Origin: Cellvibrionaceae bacterium
Lineage (GTDB): Bacteria; Pseudomonadota; Gammaproteobacteria; Pseudomonadales; Cellvibrionaceae
Direction of reading: 5' to 3'
Length of the DNA stretch: 64,000 nt
Assembly: GCA_021151825.1 (NCBI GenBank)
Contig: JAGKWQ010000001.1
Coordinates: 124,001-188,000 of the forward strand
In this document: in pieces, positions 17,941-27,666 of the stretch
Position numbering within the stretch: position 1 is the stretch's first letter
Layout of the letters: the number at the start of each line of letters is the position of its first letter
Translations under genes and position numbers: made by a program
The notes under the pieces: generated by a model
Database searches by the model: none
The model's input: the letters and a program-made list of their open reading frames with translations, nothing else
What the model was told of the DNA's origin: nothing

Positions 17941-19074
17941 TTAATGAACTTGTGGATTAACAGCTGCTGCAGGAGCAGGAACACCAACTTGCAATGGACT
18001 TTTTATGTATTTTTTTGCCATCGCCGAGTCCGCTACCCACCGCACAGCAATGCCATTTGTATACCTGACATCTATCGCTTTTACATCTGACCAAACACTG
18101 CTCAAATGTGTATCGTATACAGTAACAAATCTACGTATTTTTTCCATAACTTGATCGCGTCCAATAGCAATTTCTACGTGATTTTTTACCGTTAATCGCC
18201 AGGATTTTTTGTTATCGCACTTTAATGCGAGTACATCCAATCCACGCGAGCGCAAAATCTGGGATAAATCCTGATATTGCTGCAAAATTTCAATCGCGTC
18301 TGCTTCACTTCCTTGCAACCATGGCAAGCCGGAAAGTGGCCCCGCATTTTCTACACGAACAATTTCACCGCGCTGATTCAAAAATCCATCACCCCAACGG
18401 GCAATCGGTTTTTGCTCAATAATTTTTACCACTAATGTGTCCGGCCACCGACGATTGAGCGTAACTTTTTCCACCCAGGGATCACTCAATAACGCGGCTT
18501 TCAGTTCCATTAAATCCAGCTGCAAAAAATCGCCATTAATTTCATCGCCAATTAACTCGGTCGCACGCTGTTTGGAAATAAGATGAAACTCACCTTCCAC
18601 AACAACACTTTTAATCGGACGTTCAAACACTTTGGCAATCGGTCCGCTTGCCCAATAAATAGCAACGCCTAACGCAACCACCAAACATCCCGCCGCAAAA
18701 CGGCGATTCAACCAGGAAAAATTCCATGTAAATGCCGGTTTTCTTCCTGCGCGATTAACACTTGTGTCATCTGTCCGACTTTTTCTTCCTTGAGGAGATG
18801 CTTTTGCATAGCCTCGCTCTCTTCGCGCAGCAGGCTCAGGTCGTGCAACCGGCATATCTCCCACGCTGTAACGGGGAGCAGGATTTTCCATTAAAACATC
18901 CCGCTCCTCGCGCACATCCTGTTGATGCCTTTTTTCATGACGCGAATCACTGGTAACGCGAGTTACACTTTCATCCACTGCCGCACGTCGACGCGGCTTC
19001 GGATTTTCATCCATTAACGGATCTGCACCAATTCTTGGTTCAATACGCTCCCGATCCGGCTTGAAATCGCGCAT
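17941..19074 (-). CDS. ftsQ: cell division protein FtsQ with long cytoplasmic N-terminal extension
   Basis: 377 residues, about 90 more than usual. A highly charged, Arg-rich and probably disordered cytoplasmic stretch of about 125 residues precedes the single membrane segment (FAAGCLVVALGVAIYWASG, about 126-144). A POTRA domain follows (IKSVVVEGEFHLISKQ, LQLDLMELKAAL, DPWVEKVTLNRRWPDTLVVKI) and then the FtsQ beta domain. FtsQ links FtsA and the FtsB/FtsL/FtsI complex in the periplasm. The start used lies 6 bases after ddlB; in-frame Met codons further in (residues 21 and 62) are possible, so the exact extension length is uncertain. Confidence 0.93.
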   Translation of the reverse strand: MRDFKPDRERIEPRIGADPLMDENPKPRRRAAVDESVTRVTSDSRHEKRHQQDVREERDVLMENPAPRYSVGDMPVARPEPAARRERGYAKASPQGRKSRTDDTSVNRAGRKPAFTWNFSWLNRRFAAGCLVVALGVAIYWASGPIAKVFERPIKSVVVEGEFHLISKQRATELIGDEINGDFLQLDLMELKAALLSDPWVEKVTLNRRWPDTLVVKIIEQKPIARWGDGFLNQRGEIVRVENAGPLSGLPWLQGSEADAIEILQQYQDLSQILRSRGLDVLALKCDNKKSWRLTVKNHVEIAIGRDQVMEKIRRFVTVYDTHLSSVWSDVKAIDVRYTNGIAVRWVADSAMAKKYIKSPLQVGVPAPAAAVNPQVH

Positions 19075-19080
19075 GGAAAA

Positions 19081-20052
19081 TTACACTTTCACCTTGAGGC
19101 TGGCACGCAACACAGTCAGCACCAACTCTGCAAATGAAAGCCCTACTGCTGTTGCAGCCATCGGCACTAAACTATGGCTGGTCATACCAGGCGCGGTATT
19201 TACTTCCAGTAAATAAAAATTTTGCTGTGCATCAGCCATAACATCAACACGTCCCCATCCACGACAGCCCAGTGCATTGAATGCATCAAGAGCGAGTTTT
19301 TTTAATTCCTGTTCTTTCTCAGCAGATAGACCACAAGGACATAAATAGCGCGTGTCTTCAGCAAGATATTTCGCGTCGTAATCATAAAAGCTGTGATGCG
19401 TTTCAAGTTTAATCGGCGGTAACGCCTCACCATCCAAAATTGCTACGGTGTATTCAGCTCCGACAATCAACCGTTCAACCAATACACTGCCCTGAAATTG
19501 CGCAGCAGTATTAAATGCGGTTTCCAATTCTTCCGCCGTTTTTACGCGCGACATACCAATACTGGAGCCTTCGTTCGCCGGTTTAACCATGGCCTCGCCA
19601 TTCAATTTTGCGAGTACAGCTACAAAATCTGACTCTTTAGTAAGTACCGCAAATTCTGGCGTTGGTAATTTGATTGAGCTGTTCGCACTTAAACCAGTCC
19701 ACAAATATTTGGTGCGCACTTTATCCATCGCTAATGCCGATGACTGCACATCACTGCCTGTATAAGGAATATGTAAAAACTCTAATAGCGCCTGAATACG
19801 GCCGTCTTCACCACCTGGACCATGCAATATCAAAAATGCACGGTCAATTTTTGCAGCCTGAATATCAGCAATAACATTTTCACTTACATCAATCGCAACA
19901 TGATCAATGCCCGCCTCCTGCAATGCAGCAATAACCGCCGCACCACTTTGCAGGGAAACTTCACGCTCGGCAGAGAGCCCACCGTAAAGTACGCCGACAC
20001 GACCAATTTGTTGTTTTAATGCCGGATCAACCGGCAACTTTACTGCTTGCAT
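19081..20052 (-). CDS. ddlB: D-alanine--D-alanine ligase
   Basis: 323 residues. ATP-grasp enzyme with GVLYGGLSAEREVSL at the N-terminus, the serine loop region EGSSIGMSRV, and the C-terminal metal site FYLLEVNTAPGMTSHSLVP. It joins two D-Ala for the peptidoglycan stem peptide. GAGGTAA precedes the ATG. It lies between murC and ftsQ, the usual place of the DdlB isoform. Confidence 0.97.
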   Translation of the reverse strand: MQAVKLPVDPALKQQIGRVGVLYGGLSAEREVSLQSGAAVIAALQEAGIDHVAIDVSENVIADIQAAKIDRAFLILHGPGGEDGRIQALLEFLHIPYTGSDVQSSALAMDKVRTKYLWTGLSANSSIKLPTPEFAVLTKESDFVAVLAKLNGEAMVKPANEGSSIGMSRVKTAEELETAFNTAAQFQGSVLVERLIVGAEYTVAILDGEALPPIKLETHHSFYDYDAKYLAEDTRYLCPCGLSAEKEQELKKLALDAFNALGCRGWGRVDVMADAQQNFYLLEVNTAPGMTSHSLVPMAATAVGLSFAELVLTVLRASLKVKV

Positions 20053-20082
20053 TTATTTACCTCTGTGGCAACTAGCCAATCA

Positions 20083-21519
20083 TTAACGCAATTGTCGCTT
20101 TGCCAATTCCGGTGAAAGCACACCGACATTTCCTGCGCCTTGAGTAATTACTATGTCACCCGCGCGCACCAAATCTTTAATAATTGTGGGAACACCGTCT
20201 ACGGTTTCCACAAAAATAGGCTCAATTGCGCCACGCGCACGAATGCTGCGGCACAAATGACGACTATCCGCACCGGGAATATGATCTTCACCGGCGCTAT
20301 AAACTTCCAACACCACCAATGCATCCACAGTTGAAAGCACTTCAACAAAATCTTCATAAAGATCGCGTGTACGAGTGAATCGATGCGGTTGGTAAATCAT
20401 GACCAAACGACGCTCCGGCCAACCATCACGCACCGCTTTAATAACCGCAGCCACTTCACGCGGGTGATGACCATAATCATCCACCAACATGGCATCACCT
20501 TCACCAATCGGGAAATTTCCATACACTTGAAAACGGCGACCGACGCCCTGGAAACTTTCCAAACCTTGCTGGATTGCGTCGTCACTAATGCCTTCATCCG
20601 TCGCAACTGCAATTACTGCAGTCGCATTTAGCACATTATGAATTCCGGGAATATTGATGCGAATGTGCAATGGTTTATCAAAACCAGGCCGAATCACATC
20701 GAACTCGGAATGCATCTTGTTTTGTTTGATATTGATCGCACGGAAATCACAGTGGTCACCAAACCCATAGGTCAAAATCGGACGTGCAACATCAGGAATC
20801 ACATCGCGAATTACCGGATCTTCACCGCATAAAACTGCCAAACCGTAAAACGGCAAGTTGTGCAGAAACTCGATAAAGGTTTTCTTCAGTTTGGAAAAAT
20901 CACCGCCATAGGTTTCCATATGGTCAGCATCGATATTGGTAACAATCGCGACCATCGGCTGCAAATGCAAAAAGGAAGCATCGCTCTCATCCGCTTCAGC
21001 AACCAGATAACGACTTGCGCCCAATTGCGCATTGGTACCAGTGCTATTAACCAAGCCACCAATAATAAATGTAGGATCGAGATTTGCGGCAGCAAGAATT
21101 GATGCAAGCAAACTGGTAGTCGTGGTTTTACCATGAGTACCTGCCACCGCAATGCCATGACGGTAGCGCATCAGCTCACCCAGCATTTCTGCGCGACGCA
21201 CAATCGGGATGCGCATTTCACGTGCGCCCAGCATTTCCGGATTTTGTGCGTTCACTGCACTGGAGTTCACTACGACATCCGCACCATAAACATTTTCGGC
21301 GATATGACCGATAAAAATGTGCGCGCCTTTATTTTTTAAACGCTCGGTAACGCTGGATGCTTTAATATCCGAACCGGAAATTTCATAACCCTGGTTCAAC
21401 AATACCTCAGCGATGCCACTCATACCGGCGCCGCCAATACCAATAAAATGAATGCGACGAATACGGCGCATTTCCGGTACACAAAACTGACCGTTGGATT
21501 TCTGCGTAGAATTATCCAC
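20083..21519 (-). CDS. murC: UDP-N-acetylmuramate--L-alanine ligase MurC
   Basis: 478 residues from the GTG at 21519. IHFIGIGGAGMSGIAEVL is the nucleotide-binding N-domain, VAGTHGKTTTTSLLA the ATP P-loop, and DDYGHHPREV the C-domain signature. It adds the first stem-peptide residue to UDP-MurNAc. The GTG is preceded by GAGGAGG at good spacing and lies inside the last codons of murG (8-base overlap), so it is preferred over a longer frame upstream. Confidence 0.97.
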   Translation of the reverse strand: MDNSTQKSNGQFCVPEMRRIRRIHFIGIGGAGMSGIAEVLLNQGYEISGSDIKASSVTERLKNKGAHIFIGHIAENVYGADVVVNSSAVNAQNPEMLGAREMRIPIVRRAEMLGELMRYRHGIAVAGTHGKTTTTSLLASILAAANLDPTFIIGGLVNSTGTNAQLGASRYLVAEADESDASFLHLQPMVAIVTNIDADHMETYGGDFSKLKKTFIEFLHNLPFYGLAVLCGEDPVIRDVIPDVARPILTYGFGDHCDFRAINIKQNKMHSEFDVIRPGFDKPLHIRINIPGIHNVLNATAVIAVATDEGISDDAIQQGLESFQGVGRRFQVYGNFPIGEGDAMLVDDYGHHPREVAAVIKAVRDGWPERRLVMIYQPHRFTRTRDLYEDFVEVLSTVDALVVLEVYSAGEDHIPGADSRHLCRSIRARGAIEPIFVETVDGVPTIIKDLVRAGDIVITQGAGNVGVLSPELAKRQLR

Positions 21520-22612
21520 GGACAACCTCCTCACAAATTTCTGCAACCTGCGTTGCCGCTTTAGGTTGCGCAAGTTGCTGTGCTTTTTCCGCCATCGATA
21601 ATAAATGTTGGCGATCAGCTAACTCGGTTAATAACAGGGCAGCCAATTTCGCAGCCGTTAATTCTTTTTGCACCAGAGAAACTCCTGCGCCTACATCACT
21701 TAAATACTTCGCGTTGTAAGTCTGGTGATCATCAATTGCGCTAGGCAACGGAATTAAAATAGAGGCAACACCCGCTGCCGTTAGTTCAGAGACAGTGAGC
21801 GCACCAGCACGACAAATTACTAAATCTGCCCACGCATACGCAGCTGACATATCTTCAACAAATGCATCGACTTTGACATTGACCTGATGCTGCATATATA
21901 AAGCAGTCGTAGCATCCGCATGATTCTTGCCAGACTGGTGCCAAACTTGTGGGCGTGATGCGCGAGGTAATTGCGCAAGAGCTTCAGGCACTAATTCATT
22001 AATTGCTTTTGCACCCAGGCTGCCACCGAGCACCAACAATTGCAGTGGAGCATTTTTTTCGATGCGATCGCCGTAGCGGGTTTTCGCATCCGCCACATCA
22101 TTGATAGCAGTACGTACCGGATTGCCTACCACTTGTACTGATTTTTCCGGCACCGAATTAAATGCATCTGGAAATGCAGCAAGCACTTTAGTAGCCACTT
22201 TCGCCAATAAACGATTAGTGGTTCCAGCAATAGCATTCTGCTCATGGATTACTAGAGGCTTGCCTAAAATTTTTGCAGCCATGCCACCCGGGCCAGATGC
22301 AAATCCGCCAAAACCAATAACAACATCCGGATTCACCTTGCGAATTAATTGCAATGCTTGTCCCAACGCATAGCTAATTAAAAACGGTGCTTTAAATAAA
22401 CCTGTTACACCGCGCCCGCGCACACCTTCTACTTTAATGAGATGCAACGGAATATTTGCCGCGGGAACTAAACGCATCTCAATGCCACGTGCAGTTCCCA
22501 ACCAATGAATATTGTGGCCACGTTTGCGCAATTCATCGGCAACGGCCAACGCCGGAAATACATGTCCGCCGGTACCACCTGCCATTACCAAAACAGTCAG
22601 AGGCTTACTCAT
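21512..22612 (-). CDS. murG: lipid II synthase MurG (UDP-GlcNAc transferase)
   Basis: 366 residues. MAGGTGGHVFPALAVADEL is the glycine-rich N-terminal loop, and GFGGFASGPGG and HEQNAIAG are further family signatures. MurG adds GlcNAc to lipid I at the cytoplasmic face of the inner membrane. The ATG overlaps the ftsW stop (ATGA), which fixes the start and indicates translational coupling. Confidence 0.97.
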   Translation of the reverse strand: MSKPLTVLVMAGGTGGHVFPALAVADELRKRGHNIHWLGTARGIEMRLVPAANIPLHLIKVEGVRGRGVTGLFKAPFLISYALGQALQLIRKVNPDVVIGFGGFASGPGGMAAKILGKPLVIHEQNAIAGTTNRLLAKVATKVLAAFPDAFNSVPEKSVQVVGNPVRTAINDVADAKTRYGDRIEKNAPLQLLVLGGSLGAKAINELVPEALAQLPRASRPQVWHQSGKNHADATTALYMQHQVNVKVDAFVEDMSAAYAWADLVICRAGALTVSELTAAGVASILIPLPSAIDDHQTYNAKYLSDVGAGVSLVQKELTAAKLAALLLTELADRQHLLSMAEKAQQLAQPKAATQVAEICEEVVRG

Positions 22613-23808
22613 GTTGTTGCCTCCGCTAAACGTGTACGGGTAACCTTGGTTGCTTCGGGAACTTCCGGAACATACACAGCTAATTCCCATTGCACACGCA
22701 TGACAAATGCCATCAGCACACAACACATTAATAAACTACTGCCACCATAACTGATAAATGGCAAGGTCAAACCTTTTGTGGGCAATAAACCGGAAGACAC
22801 GCCCATATTGATAAAAACTTGAAATGAAAAAAGTATGGCAATACCAAATGTCGCCAGCGCCGCAAACATTTTTCCTGCTGCCAGGTTTTGTTTAGCCAGT
22901 TTAAAAATACGCAAAATCAACGCAGTGAATAAACCCAGCAATAGCACTGCGCCAAGTAAACCAAACTCTTCGGCGATAATGGCAAAAATAAAGTCGGTAT
23001 GCGCTTCAGGTAAAAAGAATAATTTTTGCAAACTATTACCTAACCCCAAACCAAACCATTCGCCGCGACCAAAACCAATCAGTGATTGGGTAAGCTGGTA
23101 ACCAGTATTAAATTGATCAGCCCAAGGGTCCAAAAATGTAATCAGTCGTTGCATACGGTAAGGGGATAAAATCGCTACTGAAGCCAAACCACCAACACCA
23201 ATAACAATGAGTAGTAAGAAGTGCATTACGCGCACGCCGGCAATAAACATCATGGCGAATACTGTTGCACTCAGCACTACTGAACTACCAAAGTCGGGCT
23301 CAAGCAATAACAAGCCAACAAAAACTCCAACCACCAACAACGGTTTTAGAAAGCCCTGCCAACCAAAATGCAACTCTTGATAACGACGAGCAAAAAAACT
23401 GGCAAAAAAAACTACCGCACAAAATTTGGCAATTTCAGATACCTGAATTGATATCACGCCCAAACTGAACCAACGCTGGCTACCATTGACCTTTTTACCA
23501 ATCCCCGGAATCAACACCACTACCAATAAGAATAATGTGATCAACAAAAAATGACCGGAGTAACGCTGCCAAACACTCATAGGAACAGAGACAACAAAAA
23601 CAGCGAGCACCAATCCCATCAACATATACACAGCGTGACGCTTGGCAAAAAACCAGGCATCGTCATAAGTAAGTGCAGCAAAAGAAACTGATGCAGACGC
23701 CACCATAATTAAACCAATAGACATAAGCGCAAACCACAGGCACAACAAAGGCCAGTCGATACGCGCGCTTAACGGCAATTGGTTAAATGGAGTGGCCGCT
23801 TTGATCAT
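22609..23808 (-). CDS. ftsW: septal peptidoglycan glycosyltransferase FtsW
   Basis: 399 residues, a SEDS-family protein with about ten membrane segments. Visible signatures are GSQRWFSLGVISIQVSEIAKF, LLLEPDFGSSVVL with the catalytic Asp region, and LPFISYGGSSLL near the C-terminus. With FtsI it polymerises septal glycan. It overlaps murD and murG by four bases each (ATGA). Confidence 0.97.
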   Translation of the reverse strand: MIKAATPFNQLPLSARIDWPLLCLWFALMSIGLIMVASASVSFAALTYDDAWFFAKRHAVYMLMGLVLAVFVVSVPMSVWQRYSGHFLLITLFLLVVVLIPGIGKKVNGSQRWFSLGVISIQVSEIAKFCAVVFFASFFARRYQELHFGWQGFLKPLLVVGVFVGLLLLEPDFGSSVVLSATVFAMMFIAGVRVMHFLLLIVIGVGGLASVAILSPYRMQRLITFLDPWADQFNTGYQLTQSLIGFGRGEWFGLGLGNSLQKLFFLPEAHTDFIFAIIAEEFGLLGAVLLLGLFTALILRIFKLAKQNLAAGKMFAALATFGIAILFSFQVFINMGVSSGLLPTKGLTLPFISYGGSSLLMCCVLMAFVMRVQWELAVYVPEVPEATKVTRTRLAEATT

Positions 23809-25154
23809 GATGCAATTAACTCCTGTACAGCCGCACAGAATTTTTCACCGCGATCTTCGTAATTTTTAAACATATCGAAACTGGCGCAGGCAGGTGAAAG
23901 TAATACCGCATCACCAGCATTTGCCAATTGCAATGATTTATTTACCGCATCTTGCATGCTACTGGCATGGGTAATTTTGGTTGAACGGGCCACAGCTTGT
24001 TCGATAATTGGTGCATCGCGGCCAATCAAAATTACCTGACTATTAATTGCACCCAACGCTGGCGCAAGCTCCGTGAAATCCTGCCCTTTACCTTCACCAC
24101 CAAGAATTACAATGAGCTGTTGCGGATCGCGAGCCAAGCCATGAATGGCCGCCAATGTGGAACCAATATTGGTTCCTTTGGAATCGTTATAAAACTCGAC
24201 ACCATTTTTGGTTGCAACAAACTCACAACGATGCTTCAAACCTTTAAAACTCTTTAGCGCTGTCAGCATCGCATCCATGGGAATACCTGCTGCATCACCA
24301 AGTGCCAGAGCAGCCAATGCATTATCCACATTGTGACGACCACGGATTTTTAGCTCACGCGATGGCATTAGCGCAGTCAGATTTTTTGTGAGAAATTCTT
24401 CGCCATTCTCTTCGGTCAATCCAAAGCTGCCAAAATCAGCATTACCACCGAAATAAATTGGTTTCACACCGGCAGCTAACGGCGGATGAGTTAGAACATC
24501 CTTACGATTAACAACAATATGCTCCGCACCAAAATACACGCGCAACTTGGCGAGAATATAGGCGCGCATATTTTCGTAGCGATCCAGATGATCCGCACTG
24601 ACATTTAGAATTGTCGCTACTTTGGCATTGAGTTTGGTAACTGTCTCCAATTGGAAACTGGAAAGTTCCATTACATACAACTCAACGGAATCATCCAGCA
24701 ATTCCAGTGCAGGAGTCCCAAGGTTTCCGCCAACAGCAACATTAATACCGGCAGCTTTTGCCATTTCACCTACTAACGTAGTGACGGTGCTTTTAGCATT
24801 GGAACCGGTAATAGCCACAATCGGTGCTTTGGCATAGCGAACAAATAATTCGATATCCCCCACAACCGGAATACCGGCATTTTTTGCTTGTTCGATAGCA
24901 GGCGTTGCAACCGCAACACCAGGGCTTACGATAATTTCATCGCATGCCAATAATGTTTGCGGATCCAACTCACCGCATTCGACCGTAACACCCGGAAATT
25001 CCTGTTGTACTTTTTCAAGGTTCGGAGGAGTGGTACGTGTGTCCAGCAAAATAAACGCTTGTTGTTGTGCCACCAAAAAGCGTGCAACCGACAAGCCGGT
25101 GATACCGGTGCCGATTACTGCTTTTACTTTACTGGTAGCGATCATCTGTGACAC
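23805..25154 (-). CDS. murD: UDP-N-acetylmuramoylalanine--D-glutamate ligase MurD
   Basis: 449 residues. GTGITGLSVARFL at the N-terminus, ITGSNAKSTVTTL as the ATP loop (GKS/T replaced by AKS, as in many MurD) and NDSKGTN are family hallmarks. It adds D-Glu to UDP-MurNAc-L-Ala. The start is either the GTG at 25154 used here or the ATG at 25145; neither has a strong ribosome site. It lies 41 bases after mraY in transcription order. Confidence 0.95.
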   Translation of the reverse strand: MSQMIATSKVKAVIGTGITGLSVARFLVAQQQAFILLDTRTTPPNLEKVQQEFPGVTVECGELDPQTLLACDEIIVSPGVAVATPAIEQAKNAGIPVVGDIELFVRYAKAPIVAITGSNAKSTVTTLVGEMAKAAGINVAVGGNLGTPALELLDDSVELYVMELSSFQLETVTKLNAKVATILNVSADHLDRYENMRAYILAKLRVYFGAEHIVVNRKDVLTHPPLAAGVKPIYFGGNADFGSFGLTEENGEEFLTKNLTALMPSRELKIRGRHNVDNALAALALGDAAGIPMDAMLTALKSFKGLKHRCEFVATKNGVEFYNDSKGTNIGSTLAAIHGLARDPQQLIVILGGEGKGQDFTELAPALGAINSQVILIGRDAPIIEQAVARSTKITHASSMQDAVNKSLQLANAGDAVLLSPACASFDMFKNYEDRGEKFCAAVQELIAS

Positions 25155-25195
25155 AAATAAGTTCTCTCTATTTAATGAGTTAGCTCTTTAAACAA

Positions 25196-26278
25196 TTAGC
25201 GCAGTTTCAACGTTGCTAATCCAATCAGAACCAATATCAAGGTAATAATCCAGAAACGAACAATCACACGCGGCTCTGGCCAGCCCTTTAATTCAAAGTG
25301 ATGATGAATAGGCGCCATACGGAAAATGCGGCGGCCGGTTAACTTGAACGAAGCAACCTGCAAAATTACCGATACTGTTTCCAATACAAAAATGCCGCCC
25401 ATAATGAACAATACAAATTCATGGCGAACAATTACGGCAATTAATCCCAGTGCGGCGCCTAATGCGAGCGCACCAACATCTCCCATAAACACTTGTGCGG
25501 GGTATGTGTTAAACCACAAGAAACCTAAACCGGCACCGACCAATGCGCAACAAAACACAACCAGTTCACCGGCACCGGGAATGTAAGCAATATTTAAATA
25601 ATCAGAAAATTGCGAATGGCCTGCGAGGTACGCAATTAACGCCAGCGCACCTGCCACCATGACGCTAGGCATAATGGCCAAGCCATCCAAGCCATCGGTT
25701 AAATTCACAGCGTTACTGGTTCCAACAATCACAAAATAAGTAAAGACTATGTAAAAAATCCCCATATCAAGCGCAACGCTTTTAAAGAAAGGGATAAACA
25801 ATTGTGTCTCTGCAGGGTTTTGCGCGGTCATGTATAAAAAAGTAGCTGCGCCCAAACCGGCTACGGATTGCCAAAAATATTTCCAGCGCGCAGGCAAGCC
25901 TTTTGGATCACGTTTGGCCACTTTGCGATAATCATCGACCCAACCCACAGCACCAAAAATTGCCGTAACAATTAATACAACCCATACATAACGATTGGAT
26001 AAATTTGCCCACAATAATGTGCTGACAAAAATTGCCGACAAAATTAATGCGCCGCCCATCGTAGGCGTGCCGGATTTAACAAGATGGGTTTGTGGGCCAT
26101 CGGTACGTACGGCCTGACCAATACGCAACTCGGTGAGACGACGAATAAACCATGGACCTAACAATAATGAAAAACCGAGCGCGGTCAGCACGCCAAAAAT
26201 GGCACGCACCGTTAAATACTGAAACACTGCAAAGCTGCGCAGGTATTCTTGTAAATATTCTGACAACCAGTACAGCAT
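25196..26278 (-). CDS. mraY: phospho-MurNAc-pentapeptide transferase MraY
   Basis: 360 residues, ten membrane segments. The catalytic motifs are WVDDYRK, NAVNLTDGLDGLA and PIHHHFELKGW. MraY makes lipid I from UDP-MurNAc-pentapeptide and undecaprenyl phosphate in the inner membrane. Its ATG overlaps the murF stop by one base (TAATG). Confidence 0.98.
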   Translation of the reverse strand: MLYWLSEYLQEYLRSFAVFQYLTVRAIFGVLTALGFSLLLGPWFIRRLTELRIGQAVRTDGPQTHLVKSGTPTMGGALILSAIFVSTLLWANLSNRYVWVVLIVTAIFGAVGWVDDYRKVAKRDPKGLPARWKYFWQSVAGLGAATFLYMTAQNPAETQLFIPFFKSVALDMGIFYIVFTYFVIVGTSNAVNLTDGLDGLAIMPSVMVAGALALIAYLAGHSQFSDYLNIAYIPGAGELVVFCCALVGAGLGFLWFNTYPAQVFMGDVGALALGAALGLIAVIVRHEFVLFIMGGIFVLETVSVILQVASFKLTGRRIFRMAPIHHHFELKGWPEPRVIVRFWIITLILVLIGLATLKLR

Positions 26279-27666
26279 TAGTGAGCATCTCCTGCAGAGT
26301 CACAAAGCTCACGCACAACCAGATCCATGTTGGAACTGCGTGAACCTTTAATTAATAAAGTCATGTCGGCCCTGGCAATGGTTTTCAAATGGGCAACCAA
26401 ACTGGCGCGGTCAGTAAAATGCTGCGCGCCTGTACCAAAATGCTGGCTAGCGTTTTGGCTTAAGTTGCCGAGTGTAAAAATATGGGAAAGTTTTTTGCTG
26501 CGCGCGTAATCGCCCAGTTCACCGTGGAGCTGTGCTGCGCCTGGCCCCAATTCAGCCAAATCACCCAGCACTAAAACACCGAGAGTTTTTTGCGCGAGCA
26601 CATCAATAGCGGCACGCACTGAACCGGGATTGGCGTTATAGCTGTCATCAATAATGTGCACGTGATTAACACCAACGTGCTGGCTCATACGGCCAGCTAC
26701 GGGTGCAAAATTCGCAAGCCCTGCTTGAATTTGTTGCAAGTTGGCGCCCGCCGCGAAAGCACAAGCTGCTGCCATCAATGCATTACGTACACTGTGCTCG
26801 CCTTGGGCGTTCAGTGCGATGGAAATCGTTTTAGTGTATGCAACCAATTCAAAATTGACTTCTGCATCGCTCAATTCAATTGCTCGCGCGTAGAAATTTG
26901 CATCACTATTTTGCAAACTAACGGAAACTACTTTGCGATCCTGCAATTGCACCAACCATGAAGATGAAAACTGATCGTCCAGATTTACGACCGCTGTTGC
27001 GTCCACAGCAAGCGACTCATAAATTTCACCTTTTGCCTTAGCAACACCTTCGATGGAACCAAAGCCTTCAATATGCGCCGGCATGACGTTATTGATCATG
27101 GTGACTTGCGGTTTGGCGAGCGAACATAAATAACCAATCTCACCGGGGCCGCTCGCGCCCATTTCAACTACAGCAAATTGATGCTCCGCCGTTAATTGCA
27201 ACAGCGTGACAGGCACACCAATGTGATTATTGAGATTGCCTTTGGTCGCATGGGTATCACCGCATTCAGCCAAAATACTGGCCACCATGGTTTTCACAGT
27301 TGTCTTGCCACTGCTGCCGGTAATACCAATTAACTTGCCAGTAAACAGACTACGGTTGAGCGCAGCAATTTGGCCCAAGGCCAACACAGAATCACCTACC
27401 ACCAGTTGCGGCACCGTAATTTCCGGAAAATATTCCTCTACTACCAGGGCGCAAGGTTTTTTAGCAACTGCTTGCTCGATAAATTGGTGCGGATCAAAAA
27501 ACTCTCCGCGAATAGCGACAAACAATTCGCCTGCACTTAAGCGGCGGGTATCAGAATTAACCGCCGTAAATTCAGCATCGCCATAACGTTGCACGCTAAC
27601 CGGACGCAACAATGATTGTGCCTTAATAAATTCTTCAACCCACGTTAATGACAGAGGCTTGATCAT
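26278..27666 (-). CDS. murF: UDP-MurNAc-tripeptide--D-Ala-D-Ala ligase MurF
   Basis: 462 residues. ITGSSGKTTVKTMVASIL is the ATP loop, GNLNNHIGVPVTLL and DDSYNANPGSV are MurF signatures. It adds the D-Ala-D-Ala dipeptide made by Ddl. The ATG overlaps the murE stop (ATGA) and the stop overlaps mraY, so the three are tightly coupled. Confidence 0.97.
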   Translation of the reverse strand: MIKPLSLTWVEEFIKAQSLLRPVSVQRYGDAEFTAVNSDTRRLSAGELFVAIRGEFFDPHQFIEQAVAKKPCALVVEEYFPEITVPQLVVGDSVLALGQIAALNRSLFTGKLIGITGSSGKTTVKTMVASILAECGDTHATKGNLNNHIGVPVTLLQLTAEHQFAVVEMGASGPGEIGYLCSLAKPQVTMINNVMPAHIEGFGSIEGVAKAKGEIYESLAVDATAVVNLDDQFSSSWLVQLQDRKVVSVSLQNSDANFYARAIELSDAEVNFELVAYTKTISIALNAQGEHSVRNALMAAACAFAAGANLQQIQAGLANFAPVAGRMSQHVGVNHVHIIDDSYNANPGSVRAAIDVLAQKTLGVLVLGDLAELGPGAAQLHGELGDYARSKKLSHIFTLGNLSQNASQHFGTGAQHFTDRASLVAHLKTIARADMTLLIKGSRSSNMDLVVRELCDSAGDAH

